A stretch of 64,000 nt of DNA. It comes from Hymenobacter sp. BT559 (GTDB taxonomy: Bacteria > Bacteroidota > Bacteroidia > Cytophagales > Hymenobacteraceae). The position numbers and the translations under genes are program-made. Within the stretch, counting starts at the first letter, position 1. Every line of letters begins with the position of its first letter. Positions 26,922-35,729 of this stretch are shown piece by piece. The notes below the pieces were generated by a model. That model saw only the letters and a program-made list of their open reading frames with translations, searched no databases and was not told where the DNA came from. The stretch lies in contig NZ_JAELXV010000002.1 in NCBI RefSeq assembly GCF_016427535.1, positions 806,001-870,000 of the forward strand. Reading direction: 5' to 3'.

Positions 26922-26948
26922 AACGGCCGCGAACCAATCGCGGCCGTT
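26922..26948 (-). terminator. Terminator of the lytic transglycosylase gene
   Basis: 10-bp perfect GC-rich stem (26922-26931 with 26939-26948) with a 7-nt loop, followed on the minus strand by TTTCTGTTTGG. Lies 30 nt past the stop codon at 26978 and before maeB. Confidence 0.8.
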
Positions 26949-26977
26949 CGGCAAAATTACACTTTATTCGGCGGGCG

Positions 26978-29269
26978 CTACCCGCCCACTACCAGCTTTT
27001 GGCCCGGTTTTACCTGGTCGGTGGCCAAGTGATTGAGGCGTTTTAGCTGAGCTAGCGTCAGCCCAAAGCGCTTGGCGATGCTGAATAGCGTATCGCCGGG
27101 CTGCACGGTGTGCGTTTCCAGCGCAGGGGTAGCCAGGCTGTGCTTGGCGCGGCGCGGCGCCTGCGCCACCACCGGCAGGGAGGTAGCGTCGGCGGGCGCA
27201 GCTAGGCGCAATTGCTGCCCTGCCATCACGCTTTCGGTAGTTAGCTTATTCCAGGCTTTCAGCTGCTCGATGCTGACGCCTTGGGCCTGGGCCAGCTTGG
27301 TGAGATTATCGCCCGGCCGCACAGTATAGAGGACAGTAACTGCTTCGGTTTTTTCTTCCCTAGGTCGGCGGCTGTCGGCCTGCGTCCGGCCAGTGAGGCG
27401 TGCTTCGGCCAGTGCGGCGCGGTTGGTCCGAGGCATAGCCACAGCCTCTTCTGAGGCTAGGGCCGCATCTGAGTTGGCAGCGAGTTCTGGCTGCGGAGAG
27501 ATGACCCGCGTTTCGCGGCGCTTGGTAATACGTGTAGGCTGCTGTACTAGTGCCACAGTGGCAGTGGCTTCGGTGGCCGCCGAGTCGGTGGGCATACCTA
27601 GACGCGTGGCGGCGGTGGCTTTGGCTGCGGCGGCCGCCTGCGCAATGGATAGGCGCCGCTGAGCCTCAGCTCGGGCTGCCAATTGTTTTTTCACGCGAGC
27701 CAATTCCTGAGCTTGGGCTATCTCGCGGGCGGCGCGCTCCTGGGCCTGGCGGGCGTAGCGCGCATTGGCAGCGGCTAGCAGCAGCGCCGTGCTGTCGGTA
27801 GGAGCAGCGCGGCGTAGCGTGGCCACCGTTACGGGGGGCGGTGCTGCCGCGGCTAGGATGGCTTGACTGGCCGCTGGGGCCGTGGGTGCTGGGGCGGGCA
27901 CCAGCACTAGCAGCTGGCGGCCGGGCTTCAATGGCTGTTCTTTGCGTAGGCCGTTCCACTTGCGCAGTTGGGCCGGGCTTACGTGATATTTCTCAGCCAC
28001 AGTGGCCAGGGTTTGCCCGCGGTGCAGGGTATGCGTGAGCCGCCGGAAGCGCGGCGCGGTCTCTTCAGATGTAGTGCGGGCTAATTGTGTGTTGGTCTGC
28101 CAAGGCTCCACGCCCGCCAGCCGAACAAATAGCGGCGATAGTGGCCGCGGCAGCTCGGCTGCGGGCTGGCAATAAGCCAGCAGTGTAGGGCGGTCTACAT
28201 CACCTAGGTGCTCGCGGGCTGCCGTCGGAAACCGCAGCACGTAGGGCCGGTAGCCAGCCGGCAGGCTAGCGCGGCGCAGCTCGGGATTGTAGCGGGCCAG
28301 CGCCAGCGAGTCGTCATAGCCCAAGGCCCGGCTGAGGCGGCGCAGGTCAAGCGCCTGCCCATGCAGCGTTAGGGTGTCAAGCTGCTCGTAGTGCTGGTAG
28401 CGCAAGGCTGGGCTGTGCAAGTCGTGCTCCTTGGCGTATGTCATGGCGTACATGATGGCCGTGAAGGTGGGCACGTAGTTGCGCGTTTCGGCGGGCATGT
28501 GCGGGTACATATCCCAAAAGTTACGCTTGCCAGTCTTGCGGATTACCCGCTGCACATTGCCAGCCCCCCAGTTATAAGCTGCCAGCACTAGTTCCCAATC
28601 GTGAAACATGCGGTAGAGGTCACGCAGGTACTTGCAAGCCGCTTCCGTGGCTTTTTCGGGGTGCATACGCTCATCTACCCATTCGTCACGCTTGAGGCGC
28701 AGGTCGCCGGCGGTGGGCGGCATAAACTGCCACAGGCCCACGGCACCTACCTGCGACTTGGCCGTAGGTATCAGGGCAGACTCTACTACCGACAAATACT
28801 TCAACTCGTCGGGTAGGTTATACTTGGCTAGGTACTTCTCAAAAATTGGGAAATAAAAGTCTCGGCGCTCTAGCACGCGCTGGGTATAGCCACGCTGCCG
28901 CTCTGTAAAAAGCCGCACATAGGCCATCACCGCGTTGTTGAACTGGTGCGGCGCGGCTGTTTCGAAGCAGCTCATGCGGTCGCCTACTAGCTCTTGCAGC
29001 GTAGTTGGCGTTTGCAGCCAAGCTAGGCGGGCCGAATCTACCTGGGGCTCGACTAATGGCTCGGCGGCCAGCGAATCGATAGTAGCGGCGGGCAGGTCAA
29101 CTAGTTGTCGAACAGTATCCAGCGGCGCGGCCTGCTGGGGGCGGGGCACCCGCTGGGCAGCTGCCGGCAGCGCGCCCAAGGCCAGGGCCCACACGAGTAA
29201 CCGACCTGTCAAACGACCCCGCAAAGCAGGGCGATTGGCCGACGCGGGTACTTGGTGCGATACTTTCAT
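26978..29269 (-). CDS. Membrane-bound lytic transglycosylase with SLT domain and three LysM repeats (MltD-like)
   Basis: 763 residues. A signal peptide (LLVWALALGALPAAAQR) is followed by an SLT/goose-lysozyme-like domain (about 125-320) with YLSVVESALIPTAKS (catalytic Glu163), GAVGLWQFMPPTA and ELVLAAYNWGAGNV. Three LysM modules bind peptidoglycan: about 415-460 (HRGQTLATVAEKYHVSPAQL), 650-692 (YTVRPGDNLTKLAQAQGV) and 722-763 (HTVQPGDTLFSIAKRFG). An Ala/Arg/Gln-rich, probably coiled linker (about 490-640) joins the first LysM to the others. Cleaves glycan strands with formation of 1,6-anhydromuramic ends; role in wall turnover. No lipobox Cys is seen, unlike E. coli MltD. Confidence 0.94.
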   Translation of the reverse strand: MKVSHQVPASANRPALRGRLTGRLLVWALALGALPAAAQRVPRPQQAAPLDTVRQLVDLPAATIDSLAAEPLVEPQVDSARLAWLQTPTTLQELVGDRMSCFETAAPHQFNNAVMAYVRLFTERQRGYTQRVLERRDFYFPIFEKYLAKYNLPDELKYLSVVESALIPTAKSQVGAVGLWQFMPPTAGDLRLKRDEWVDERMHPEKATEAACKYLRDLYRMFHDWELVLAAYNWGAGNVQRVIRKTGKRNFWDMYPHMPAETRNYVPTFTAIMYAMTYAKEHDLHSPALRYQHYEQLDTLTLHGQALDLRRLSRALGYDDSLALARYNPELRRASLPAGYRPYVLRFPTAAREHLGDVDRPTLLAYCQPAAELPRPLSPLFVRLAGVEPWQTNTQLARTTSEETAPRFRRLTHTLHRGQTLATVAEKYHVSPAQLRKWNGLRKEQPLKPGRQLLVLVPAPAPTAPAASQAILAAAAPPPVTVATLRRAAPTDSTALLLAAANARYARQAQERAAREIAQAQELARVKKQLAARAEAQRRLSIAQAAAAAKATAATRLGMPTDSAATEATATVALVQQPTRITKRRETRVISPQPELAANSDAALASEEAVAMPRTNRAALAEARLTGRTQADSRRPREEKTEAVTVLYTVRPGDNLTKLAQAQGVSIEQLKAWNKLTTESVMAGQQLRLAAPADATSLPVVAQAPRRAKHSLATPALETHTVQPGDTLFSIAKRFGLTLAQLKRLNHLATDQVKPGQKLVVGG

Positions 29270-29326
29270 TAGGCTAAGGTAAAATACAAGTTCTGAACAG
29301 CCTAACCGTTAGCAAACCTTGCTAAA

Positions 29327-29371
29327 AAAATGACTGACTGCGCAGCATCCCGCTACGCAGTCAGTCATTTT
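29327..29371 (-). terminator. Terminator of gatA, probably bidirectional
   Basis: 16-bp perfect stem (29327-29342 with 29356-29371) with A/T runs at both ends, located 42 nt past the gatA stop. Both strands carry a short T-run. Confidence 0.85.
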
Positions 29372-29412
29372 AAGGTTGGGCACTCCGTAAAGAGTACCTA
29401 AGAGAAAGTAAG

Positions 29413-30849
29413 CTAGCTAGCGGCCGTTACGGCGGTTAGTTCATTGGCAAAAGCCAGCAACTCAGCTTCCCGGAACGCGCCACTCAGAACCTGCAAGCCG
29501 ATGGGCAGCCCTTCGGCGTCTTGCCCAGCCGGAATGGAGATGGCGGGCACGCCCGACAGCGACGCCTGCACTGTAAAAATATCAGCTAGGTACATCGATA
29601 CGGGGTCCTGCTTCTCGCCAATTTTGAAGGCCGTAGTAGGCGTGGTAGGCAGTACCAGGAAGTCGTACTGGCGCAGTAATTCGTCAGTTTTTTCCTTGAT
29701 GAGCCGCCGCACGCGCTGCGCCTTGGTGTAGTACGCATCGTAGTAGCTAGCGCTGAGCACAAAGGTGCCGAGCATGATGCGCCGCTGCACCTCGGGCCCA
29801 AAGCCCTGCGCCCGCGTTTTCTTGTACAGCGATTCCAGGTCCGTGGCGTCGGGCGCCCGGTAGCCGTACTTCACGCCATCGAAGCGCGAGAGGTTAGAGC
29901 TAGCCTCGGCCGTGGTCAGGATGTAGTAGGTCGGAATCATCTCGTCGAGGTACGGGAAGTCCACGGCTTCTACTACGTGGCCCTGGCTGCGCAGCGCGCC
30001 TAGGGTGCTTTCTAGCGCATCGTGCACCTCAGGCTGCAAGCCTGGCCGGTCGATAGCTTCTTTTAAATAGCCAATGCGGTAGTGGGGGAGGGGCTCGAGC
30101 AAGGCGCTGTAGGCGGGCACCGGTTGCTGGCTAGCCGTGCTGTCCATGCCATCAGGGCCGGCCATTACCTCAAGCAGACGCGCGGCATCCTCTACCGAAT
30201 GGGTGATAGGGCCAATCTGGTCAAATGACGAGGCAAAAGCTACCAGCCCGTAGCGCGAGATGCGTGAGTAGGTCGGCTTCAGCCCAACTACGCCGCAAAA
30301 AGCAGCGGGCTGGCGCACCGAGCCACCCGTATCTGAACCAATGGAAGCCAGGCACATATCGGCCTGCACCGCTACGGCCGAGGCACCCGACGAGCCACCG
30401 GGCACGCGGCTAGGGTCCTGGGCATTGCGCGCGGGGCCAAAAGCCGAGTTCTCGTTCGAGCCACCCATGGCGAACTCGTCGCAGTTCTGGCGACCGATAA
30501 AAATGGCATCCTCGTCGAGCAGCCGCTGCACGGCCGTGCCGGTGAAGAGCGACTTAAACCCGTCGAGAATGCGGCTGCTGCTTTGCAGCGAGTGGCCTTG
30601 GTAAGCCAGCACATCCTTGAGGCCAATGACCATGCCGGCTAGGCGGCCGGCTGTGCCTAGGGCCAGCTTTTCGTCCACGGCGGCGGCTTGCTGGCGAGCT
30701 TCGTCGGCCCACACTTCCAGAAAAATATTCAGCTCGGCATTGCGCTGGGCGATGTTATCGAGGTAATACTCAACGAGCTGGCGGCAGGACGTAGTGTCCG
30801 CCGCCAGCTCGCGCTGGATTTCCGAAAGGGAAGAAAACAGAGGTTTCAA
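29413..30849 (-). CDS. gatA: Aspartyl/glutamyl-tRNA amidotransferase subunit A
   Basis: 478 residues, amidase-signature family. Releases ammonia from glutamine for the GatCAB complex, which converts Glu-tRNA(Gln) and/or Asp-tRNA(Asn) to the amidated forms. The Ser-cisSer-Lys machinery is intact: Lys78 (GLKDVLAYQG), Ser153 (GGSSGASA) and Ser177 (GSDTGGSVRQPA). The characteristic NCDEFAMGGSNENS block distinguishes GatA from general amidases. Only 3 nt separate it from the upstream TatA-like gene, so it is the last gene of a tatA-tatA-gatA unit. gatB and gatC are not in the window. Confidence 0.97.
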   Translation of the reverse strand: MKPLFSSLSEIQRELAADTTSCRQLVEYYLDNIAQRNAELNIFLEVWADEARQQAAAVDEKLALGTAGRLAGMVIGLKDVLAYQGHSLQSSSRILDGFKSLFTGTAVQRLLDEDAIFIGRQNCDEFAMGGSNENSAFGPARNAQDPSRVPGGSSGASAVAVQADMCLASIGSDTGGSVRQPAAFCGVVGLKPTYSRISRYGLVAFASSFDQIGPITHSVEDAARLLEVMAGPDGMDSTASQQPVPAYSALLEPLPHYRIGYLKEAIDRPGLQPEVHDALESTLGALRSQGHVVEAVDFPYLDEMIPTYYILTTAEASSNLSRFDGVKYGYRAPDATDLESLYKKTRAQGFGPEVQRRIMLGTFVLSASYYDAYYTKAQRVRRLIKEKTDELLRQYDFLVLPTTPTTAFKIGEKQDPVSMYLADIFTVQASLSGVPAISIPAGQDAEGLPIGLQVLSGAFREAELLAFANELTAVTAAS

Positions 30850-30852
30850 ATC

Positions 30853-31302
30853 TTATGCGTCAGGTGAAGGCTGGTCGAGGCGCGGCTTGTTACCGGGCAC
30901 GCTGCCCGGCAGGGGCGTGTCGTGTGCGTGCGGGGCAGGAGCTGCGGCGGGCGAATTTACGTCATTCGCGGCATTATACACCGGGTGCACGGGCTCATAG
31001 CCCGACGGCTGCGTGGGGGGCACATGGCCATACTGCGGCTGCGAGGGGTCGTAAGGCTGCTGGTAGGGCGCCTGCTGCTGCGGCGGATACTGGTTGGAAT
31101 ACTGGTTCGGACGCTGCTGGCCGGCATTCTCAAACTCATTGCGAATCTCGCTGCTGGCGTCCTTAAATTCTCGGATGCCTTTACCTAAGCCCCGCGCGAG
31201 CTCCGGAATTTTATTAGCACCAAAGAATATAAGAATGACGACCATAATCAGAATCAATTCGGAGCCGCCGATATCACCTAGGAAAAGCAGGGTAGAAGTC
31301 AT
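30853..31302 (-). CDS. tatA: TatA/TatE-family translocase subunit with Pro/Gln-rich tail
   Basis: 149 residues. One N-terminal membrane helix (ELILIMVVILIFFGANKIPELARG) and the adjoining amphipathic helix (LGKGIREFKDASSEI) define the TatA family, which forms the pore-like assembly of the twin-arginine export system. The family Phe-Gly hinge (FFGANKIPE) is intact. The C-terminal half, beginning near residue 62, is a long low-complexity tail of Gln, Pro and Tyr (QYPPQQQAPYQQPYD), then a more mixed region. It lies between a second TatA-like gene 46 nt upstream and gatA 3 nt downstream. No tatC is seen in the window. Confidence 0.9.
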   Translation of the reverse strand: MTSTLLFLGDIGGSELILIMVVILIFFGANKIPELARGLGKGIREFKDASSEIRNEFENAGQQRPNQYSNQYPPQQQAPYQQPYDPSQPQYGHVPPTQPSGYEPVHPVYNAANDVNSPAAAPAPHAHDTPLPGSVPGNKPRLDQPSPDA

Positions 31303-31348
31303 AAGAAAGAAGGGGGTAAGACGAGAGAATAAAAAAGCTGGCTAGCAA

Positions 31349-31705
31349 CTAGGCTGCCGGACCGTTTGGGTTGTACGGAGCGGCCGGCGGCACCTGGCCA
31401 GGCGCCTGTTGGCCGTAGCCGGGCTGCTGCTGCGTGTAAGGCTGGTGCGGCTGCGCATAGGGCTGCTGGGGCTGGCCAGCGTATTGCTGCGGCTGGCCAT
31501 AGGGGGGCTGGGGGGCCGTGGGCGCTTGGTAGTTGGGGCGCTGCGGCTCATTGTTGGCATCCTTAAACTCGCGCACGCCCTGGCCAATGCCCCGGAACAG
31601 CTCGGGAATGCGCTTAGCACCGAAGAACAGCACCAGCACAAAGATGATAAAAATGATGGTCTTCGGATTGCTGATGAACAGCAGGGTGAGAACTAGCATG
31701 AGCAA
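31349..31705 (-). CDS. tatA: Second TatA/TatE-family subunit with Pro/Gln/Tyr-rich repeats
   Basis: 118 residues. Membrane helix TIIFIIFVLVLFFGAKRIPELFRG and amphipathic helix IGQGVREFKDANNE closely match the downstream paralog, so the pair probably arose by tandem duplication. The tail is built of imperfect repeats around QPPYGQPQQYAGQPQQPYAQ. Two starts are possible (codons 1 and 3). A TACCTTTG promoter element at 31792-31799 lies about 87 nt upstream, so this is the first gene of the unit with the second tatA and gatA. Confidence 0.9.
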   Translation of the reverse strand: MLMLVLTLLFISNPKTIIFIIFVLVLFFGAKRIPELFRGIGQGVREFKDANNEPQRPNYQAPTAPQPPYGQPQQYAGQPQQPYAQPHQPYTQQQPGYGQQAPGQVPPAAPYNPNGPAA

Positions 31706-31791
31706 GGGGGCTAAGCAGCCGTAGCGAGTGGAAAAACGAAGAGAAAAGATAGAAGCCAGTATACGATAAAAGCCGTGCTACTGGACTGCTA

Positions 31792-31799
31792 CAAAGGTA
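31792..31799 (-). promoter_or_regulatory. Promoter -7 element of the tatA-tatA-gatA unit
   Basis: TACCTTTG on the minus strand, a full TAnnTTTG match, 87 nt before the first tatA. No clear TTG at -33. Confidence 0.55.
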
Positions 31800-32036
31800 T
31801 CAGTTTAGTTGGTTTTGCCCGGCACTCAGTAATAGTAGTGCGCCAGCCCGCCACATAGGCTATGCTCCTAATGGTATTAAGGAAAGCCACCTGGGGAAAA
31901 AGATTACTAGATTATTCCAAGTAAATAATTAATTGAACGTTAGCATGCACATTCCATCTGTTCGCAGATTAGAAGGATGAATTCAGCGAAAAGATTCAGC
32001 AGTACTGCGCATATGTCACTCAAAACTGCCAACTTT

Positions 32037-32153
32037 GTATCGGTTAGCAACCTGATACTGTAATCGACCTTTTGGCCGATTCGGGAAAGGGAAGTTGGCT
32101 AAGTTTGTTTTCATAGCTCAGAAAGACACCGGGTTGTGCCCGGTGTTTTTTTT
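32037..32153 (+). ncRNA. Candidate small structured RNA, no known family
   Basis: A strong plus-strand terminator (32126-32153) has no plus-strand gene upstream. Before it are a hairpin at 32037-32058 (GTATC-GGTT/AACC-GATAC with one bulged base), a hairpin at 32062-32081 (AATCG-CC around TTTT with one mismatch) and a near-consensus -7 element AACTTTG at 32031-32037. The real 5' end is unknown: a start set by that element would cut into the first hairpin. A length of about 110 nt is inferred. It does not look like SRP RNA, tmRNA or a tRNA. The terminator could instead serve leftover antisense transcription. Confidence 0.45.
32126..32153 (+). terminator. Plus-strand intrinsic terminator without an upstream gene
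   Basis: ACACCGGG and CCCGGTGT pair around TTGTG and are followed by eight T on the plus strand. On the minus strand the stem is not followed by T-runs, so it fits poorly as a terminator for the flippase gene that ends at 32173. Confidence 0.85.
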
Positions 32154-32172
32154 AGACCTATCTTCTCATAGG

Positions 32173-33693
32173 TCAGCCGCGCGCACGCCGCAACTGTCGG
32201 CCTTCCACCAAATACACTAGTCCTAAAAAGAGCAGCGGCAATAGTAACCCCACTGCATAGTGTGCGGGCCATGGCAGCACGCCGATGCTAGCTTGCCCTG
32301 CTACTACTAGGCCCACGGCGCCAAGCAGCCACAATAGTAGCCGACCCACCGGGTAGGGCACCGGAAAATGCCGCTCGCCCAGCCACCAGCACAGCGCCGC
32401 CATCAGGAAGTAGCACGCTAGTGTGGCCCAGGCGCTACCAGTATAGCCCAGCACCGGGATTAGCACAAAGTTGAGCGCGATAGTCAGTACCGCGCCGGCG
32501 GCCCCAATATAGGTGCCAAAATAGGTCTTATCGGTCAGCTTAAACCACACCGAAAGGTTGTAGTAAACACCTAGGAAAAGGTTGGCGAGCAAGAGAATAG
32601 GCACCACATCGAGGCCCGTCAGGTAAACTGGGCGCCGCAGAAATAGCGGACCTATCCAGCTCAGGTTTAAGCTAATACCCACAAAGATAAACGCGCAGCA
32701 CAGGGTAAACCACTTGAGAACCAGCGCAAACGTGGCCGGCGAGTTTTTCTCGGTGCTTTGGGAGAAAAAGAAGGGCTCAGCTGCGTAGCGAAAGGCTTGG
32801 ATAACAAGCGACATGAAGATGCTGAGCTTATAGCAGGCCCCATATACGCCCACGGCGCCCAGCCGGCTTAGGCCCGGGTAAAAGTTTTCGGGTAGCCAGC
32901 GCGGCAGCAAAATACGGTCGAGCGTTTCATTGACCATGCCGGCTAGGCCCATCAGCATGAGGGGAAGCGCGTAGGCTAGTAGCGGCCGCAAGAATGATAA
33001 GTCGGGCCAGCGAAAGCGAAAATCCAGAAGCTCGCGCCCCAGTAGCACTAGCGTCAGGGCCGAAGCGGCGAGGTTGGATAGAAACACGTACCCTACCCCT
33101 AGATTAGGATTATACACCGCTGCTACGAGCGGCCGGAGTCCGGCTAGCCAGCTGGTCGAAGCACTCTGCATTACGTAGGGACACAGCACCACGAAAAATA
33201 GATTGAGTCCAACATATAATAAAATGTTGGTCAAGCGGATAGCGGCAAACTTGCGCGCCTTGTTCTCAAGCCGCAGCCGTGCAAAAGGCAGGGCCGCTAT
33301 TGCATCAAATCCTAAGATGAGCGCTACCCAACGAGCGTATTCTTCGTGTCCGGGTGGTAAGTCGAGCAGCCCTAGTAAGGGGCGAGCCAGCAATGCCAGT
33401 AGCAGCGTAAGTAACACGCTACTGAGCAGTAGCAGGCTCAGCGTGCGGTTGTATAGCTCGCGGCGGTCTTGGCCGGAGCGGTTGGCAAAGCGAAAAAACG
33501 TGGTTTCAAGCCCGTAGGTGAAGACTACGTTCAGGAAGGACACGTAGGCGTAGAGCCCAGTGACGATGCCATACTCAGCCGCTGCAAAGTGAGCCGTGTA
33601 GATGGGCACCAGCAAGTAGCTCAGCACCCGCCCCACTATGCTACTAACCCCGTAAATGGCCGTTTGGGAGGCCAGCTTTTTCGCAATACTCAT
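32173..33693 (-). CDS. Polysaccharide flippase-like membrane protein (MOP superfamily)
   Basis: 506 residues with 12-14 predicted membrane helices. The N-terminus KKLASQTAIYGVSSIVGRVLSYLLVPIYTAHFAAAEYGIV is characteristic of Wzx/RfbX-type flippases, which move lipid-linked sugar repeat units across the inner membrane. A conserved SRLGAVGVYGACYKLSIFMSLVIQAFRYAAEPFFF block lies mid-protein. It follows the crotonase gene by 83 nt on the same strand; no glycosyltransferase cluster adjoins it. Substrate unknown. Confidence 0.9.
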   Translation of the reverse strand: MSIAKKLASQTAIYGVSSIVGRVLSYLLVPIYTAHFAAAEYGIVTGLYAYVSFLNVVFTYGLETTFFRFANRSGQDRRELYNRTLSLLLLSSVLLTLLLALLARPLLGLLDLPPGHEEYARWVALILGFDAIAALPFARLRLENKARKFAAIRLTNILLYVGLNLFFVVLCPYVMQSASTSWLAGLRPLVAAVYNPNLGVGYVFLSNLAASALTLVLLGRELLDFRFRWPDLSFLRPLLAYALPLMLMGLAGMVNETLDRILLPRWLPENFYPGLSRLGAVGVYGACYKLSIFMSLVIQAFRYAAEPFFFSQSTEKNSPATFALVLKWFTLCCAFIFVGISLNLSWIGPLFLRRPVYLTGLDVVPILLLANLFLGVYYNLSVWFKLTDKTYFGTYIGAAGAVLTIALNFVLIPVLGYTGSAWATLACYFLMAALCWWLGERHFPVPYPVGRLLLWLLGAVGLVVAGQASIGVLPWPAHYAVGLLLPLLFLGLVYLVEGRQLRRARG

Positions 33694-33776
33694 TCGCTAA
33701 CGCGTAGATTACCCACCAGGCTAGGTAACTGCATAGAAAGCAGTCAACTGCCTCAAATAGGCAACCCTTGGTAAAG

Positions 33777-34571
33777 TTATTTTCCGGTAAATACGGCCGG
33801 TCGTTTTTCAAGAAACGCTGCCGTTCCTTCTTTAAAATCACGGGTTCCGAAAGCCTGACCGAAGGCAGTTGCTTCGGCTTCGTAGCCTGCTTCACCACCC
33901 TGGTCGAAGTAAGTATTTACGCAGTCGATAGTAAGCCCTAGGGCGATGGGCGCCTTGGTTAAAATCTTAAGCAGCAGGTTACGGCAAAAAGTGAGTAGCT
34001 CGGTCTGCGGCACTACATGGTTGGCCAGGCCCAGGCGCAGGGCCTCGTCAGCTTTCACTTGGTCGGCGGTGAGCAGCAGCTCTAGGGCTTTGCCTTTGCC
34101 CACCAGCTGTACCAAGCGTTGCGTGCCGCCGTAGCCAGGCAGCAGGCCTAGGTTGACCTCGGGCTGGCCAAAGCGGGCATTCTCAGCCGCCACGCGGATG
34201 TGGCAGGCCATTGCTAGCTCGCAGCCACCCCCTAGGGCAAAGCCGTTGACGGCCGCCACCACAGGCTTAGGGCTGGTCTCAAATCTCCGAAATACGGCTT
34301 GCCCTCGGGCAGCGGCTTCCTGGGCCTCCGGGCCACTCAACTGAGCAAGCTCGGCAATATCGGCCCCGGCCACGAATGCCTTCTCACCACTACCCGTCAG
34401 CAGAATGCCTCGCACCGCCGCATCTTGGCGCGCGTGCCCTATGGCTTTCCCTAGGTCCGCAATAGTAGCAGCATTTAAGGCATTGAGCTTCGTAGGACGG
34501 TTGACGGTAAGCGTAAGAATGCCAGTAGCGGCATCCAGGTCGTAGAGCAAATTATCGAAGATGGGAGCCAT
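33777..34571 (-). CDS. Enoyl-CoA hydratase/isomerase family protein (crotonase)
   Basis: 264 residues. Crotonase features: oxyanion-hole segments GEKAFVAGADIAEL and NGFALGGGCELAMACHIRVAAENARFGQPEVNLGLLPGYGGTQRL. Glu residues expected for hydratase catalysis are present (one in GGCELAM and one in GQPEVNLG). Hydrates trans-2-enoyl-CoA in beta-oxidation or a related CoA-ester pathway; the exact substrate is not evident. Promoter element TACCTTTG lies at 34601-34608. The flippase gene follows 83 nt downstream on the same strand. Confidence 0.93.
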   Translation of the reverse strand: MAPIFDNLLYDLDAATGILTLTVNRPTKLNALNAATIADLGKAIGHARQDAAVRGILLTGSGEKAFVAGADIAELAQLSGPEAQEAAARGQAVFRRFETSPKPVVAAVNGFALGGGCELAMACHIRVAAENARFGQPEVNLGLLPGYGGTQRLVQLVGKGKALELLLTADQVKADEALRLGLANHVVPQTELLTFCRNLLLKILTKAPIALGLTIDCVNTYFDQGGEAGYEAEATAFGQAFGTRDFKEGTAAFLEKRPAVFTGK

Positions 34572-34600
34572 AGAGAAAGCACAAAATGCGGATGGGCCCC

Positions 34601-34608
34601 CAAAGGTA
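34601..34608 (-). promoter_or_regulatory. Promoter -7 element of the crotonase gene
   Basis: TACCTTTG on the minus strand, 30 nt before the ATG at 34571, a full TAnnTTTG match without a clear -33 TTG. Confidence 0.55.
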
Positions 34609-34813
34609 AGGCTAGGTCAGTAGCAGTAGCGTTAGCCAGGGGTGGCAGTTACATGGCGTTAAATTATTCCTCGCTTTGACTGGACTATAGGATGTTTCCT
34701 GCATATTGCAGCAGTATTTGTGCCATCATTAGGGCAGGCAAGTAATTGCTAGTCATTCGCCTAGGTCGTACACATACAGTGCAATCTCCTTTTACCCTTT
34801 TCTCTTTCTCCCA

Positions 34814-35191
34814 ATGAGCATCGTTTCCGAATTCAAAGAGTTTATTTCTAAGGGCAACGTACTCGACCTCGCGGTCGGGGTAATTATCGGTGCTGCTTTT
34901 GGTAAAATTGTTTCGTCGCTTACCGACGACATTCTGATGCCAGTTTTAGGCTTGGTGGTCGGCAAAATGGATTATTCTACTATCACCCTAGGGCCAATGA
35001 AAGTGGGATTATTCATTAATGCGGTGCTTAACTTTTTTATCATTGCCTTCTGCATTTTTCTCATCGTGCAGGCTGCTAACAAGCTTAAGCGGCCCGCTCC
35101 GGTAGTTGTAGTAGAGCCACCCACGCCCTTGCCCACTAAAGAGGAAGTATTGCTAACCGAGATTCGAGACGCGCTACGCACCCGAAACTAG
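34814..35191 (+). CDS. mscL: Large-conductance mechanosensitive channel
   Basis: 125 residues. Forms a homopentameric inner-membrane channel opened by membrane tension to release solutes under hypo-osmotic shock. The N-terminus ([42 protein letters not shown]) with the amphipathic helix and the pore helix TM1 is intact; TM2 is [23 protein letters not shown], followed by a short Pro/Val linker and the cytoplasmic helix [14 protein letters not shown] weak inverted repeat follows at 35206-35240. Confidence 0.97.
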   Translation: MSIVSEFKEFISKGNVLDLAVGVIIGAAFGKIVSSLTDDILMPVLGLVVGKMDYSTITLGPMKVGLFINAVLNFFIIAFCIFLIVQAANKLKRPAPVVVVEPPTPLPTKEEVLLTEIRDALRTRN

Positions 35192-35313
35192 TGCGGCGAC
35201 AGCTGGGAGGTGCCAACTTCCTTCACACAATCGCACCTCCGGGCCGGAACTTATTGAAGTTTATAAGCAGTTAGCGGCGTACTTTCGAAGCTTCATATTT
35301 GTAATTTTTTCGC

Positions 35314-35727
35314 GTGAAAAACATCCTTGCTGCTGGTTTATTGGCTGGTTCATTTGTATTAGTGAGTGCTGTGGCCGCCCAGGCCCAATCAGCTACGGGT
35401 GGCACGCCAGCGGCCGAGGCCCCGCCTAAGTCTATTGACCCCGCCCGGACGCGCCGACAGCAGCAAATGAGTCCTGAAGACGCAGCGCGCGACCAGCAGA
35501 TGCAAATTCTGGAAGCTCGCACGGGAAATACCAGCTTTGGAGCCAGTAACGGCAAGCCTGCGCACCAGTATGACAAGGGCAGCGGCGGCTTTACGCTGCG
35601 CAAGTACCGGGCAATGCCCGGCCAGGAAAACAAGCGCGGCCTAGGTCACCAAGCGCCTGGTAGTGTTACTAAAGGCCAGCCTTTGGTGCACAACCACAAA
35701 AAGAAAAAGAAATTCCTGCTTTTCTAG
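35314..35727 (+). CDS. Small secreted, basic protein of unknown function
   Basis: 137 residues from a GTG start (35314). A signal peptide (LLAGSFVLVSAVAAQAQ) precedes a short hydrophilic body with TRRQQQMSPEDAARDQQMQ and ending NHKKKKKFLLF, a strongly basic tail. A near-consensus CATATTTG lies at 35297-35304, so the short spacing to the start supports GTG rather than a later ATG. No family recognised. The stop codon is 2 nt from the start of a long inverted-repeat element. Confidence 0.7.
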   Translation: MKNILAAGLLAGSFVLVSAVAAQAQSATGGTPAAEAPPKSIDPARTRRQQQMSPEDAARDQQMQILEARTGNTSFGASNGKPAHQYDKGSGGFTLRKYRAMPGQENKRGLGHQAPGSVTKGQPLVHNHKKKKKFLLF

Positions 35728-35729
35728 AC

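Larger units (their letters stand above)
31706..32172. other. 467-bp intergenic region holding the tat promoter and a candidate small RNA
   Basis: No ORF of note. The left part (31706-31800) is the leader and promoter of the tat genes. The middle (31800-32030) shows nothing recognisable. The right part (32031-32153) has promoter-like and hairpin sequence ending in a plus-strand terminator, annotated separately. Confidence 0.6.

Noticed and set aside
32037..32153. SRP RNA, tmRNA or 6S RNA identity for the candidate RNA
   Set aside because: None of the conserved cores of these RNAs is visible, and about 110 nt is too short for tmRNA or a typical 6S RNA.
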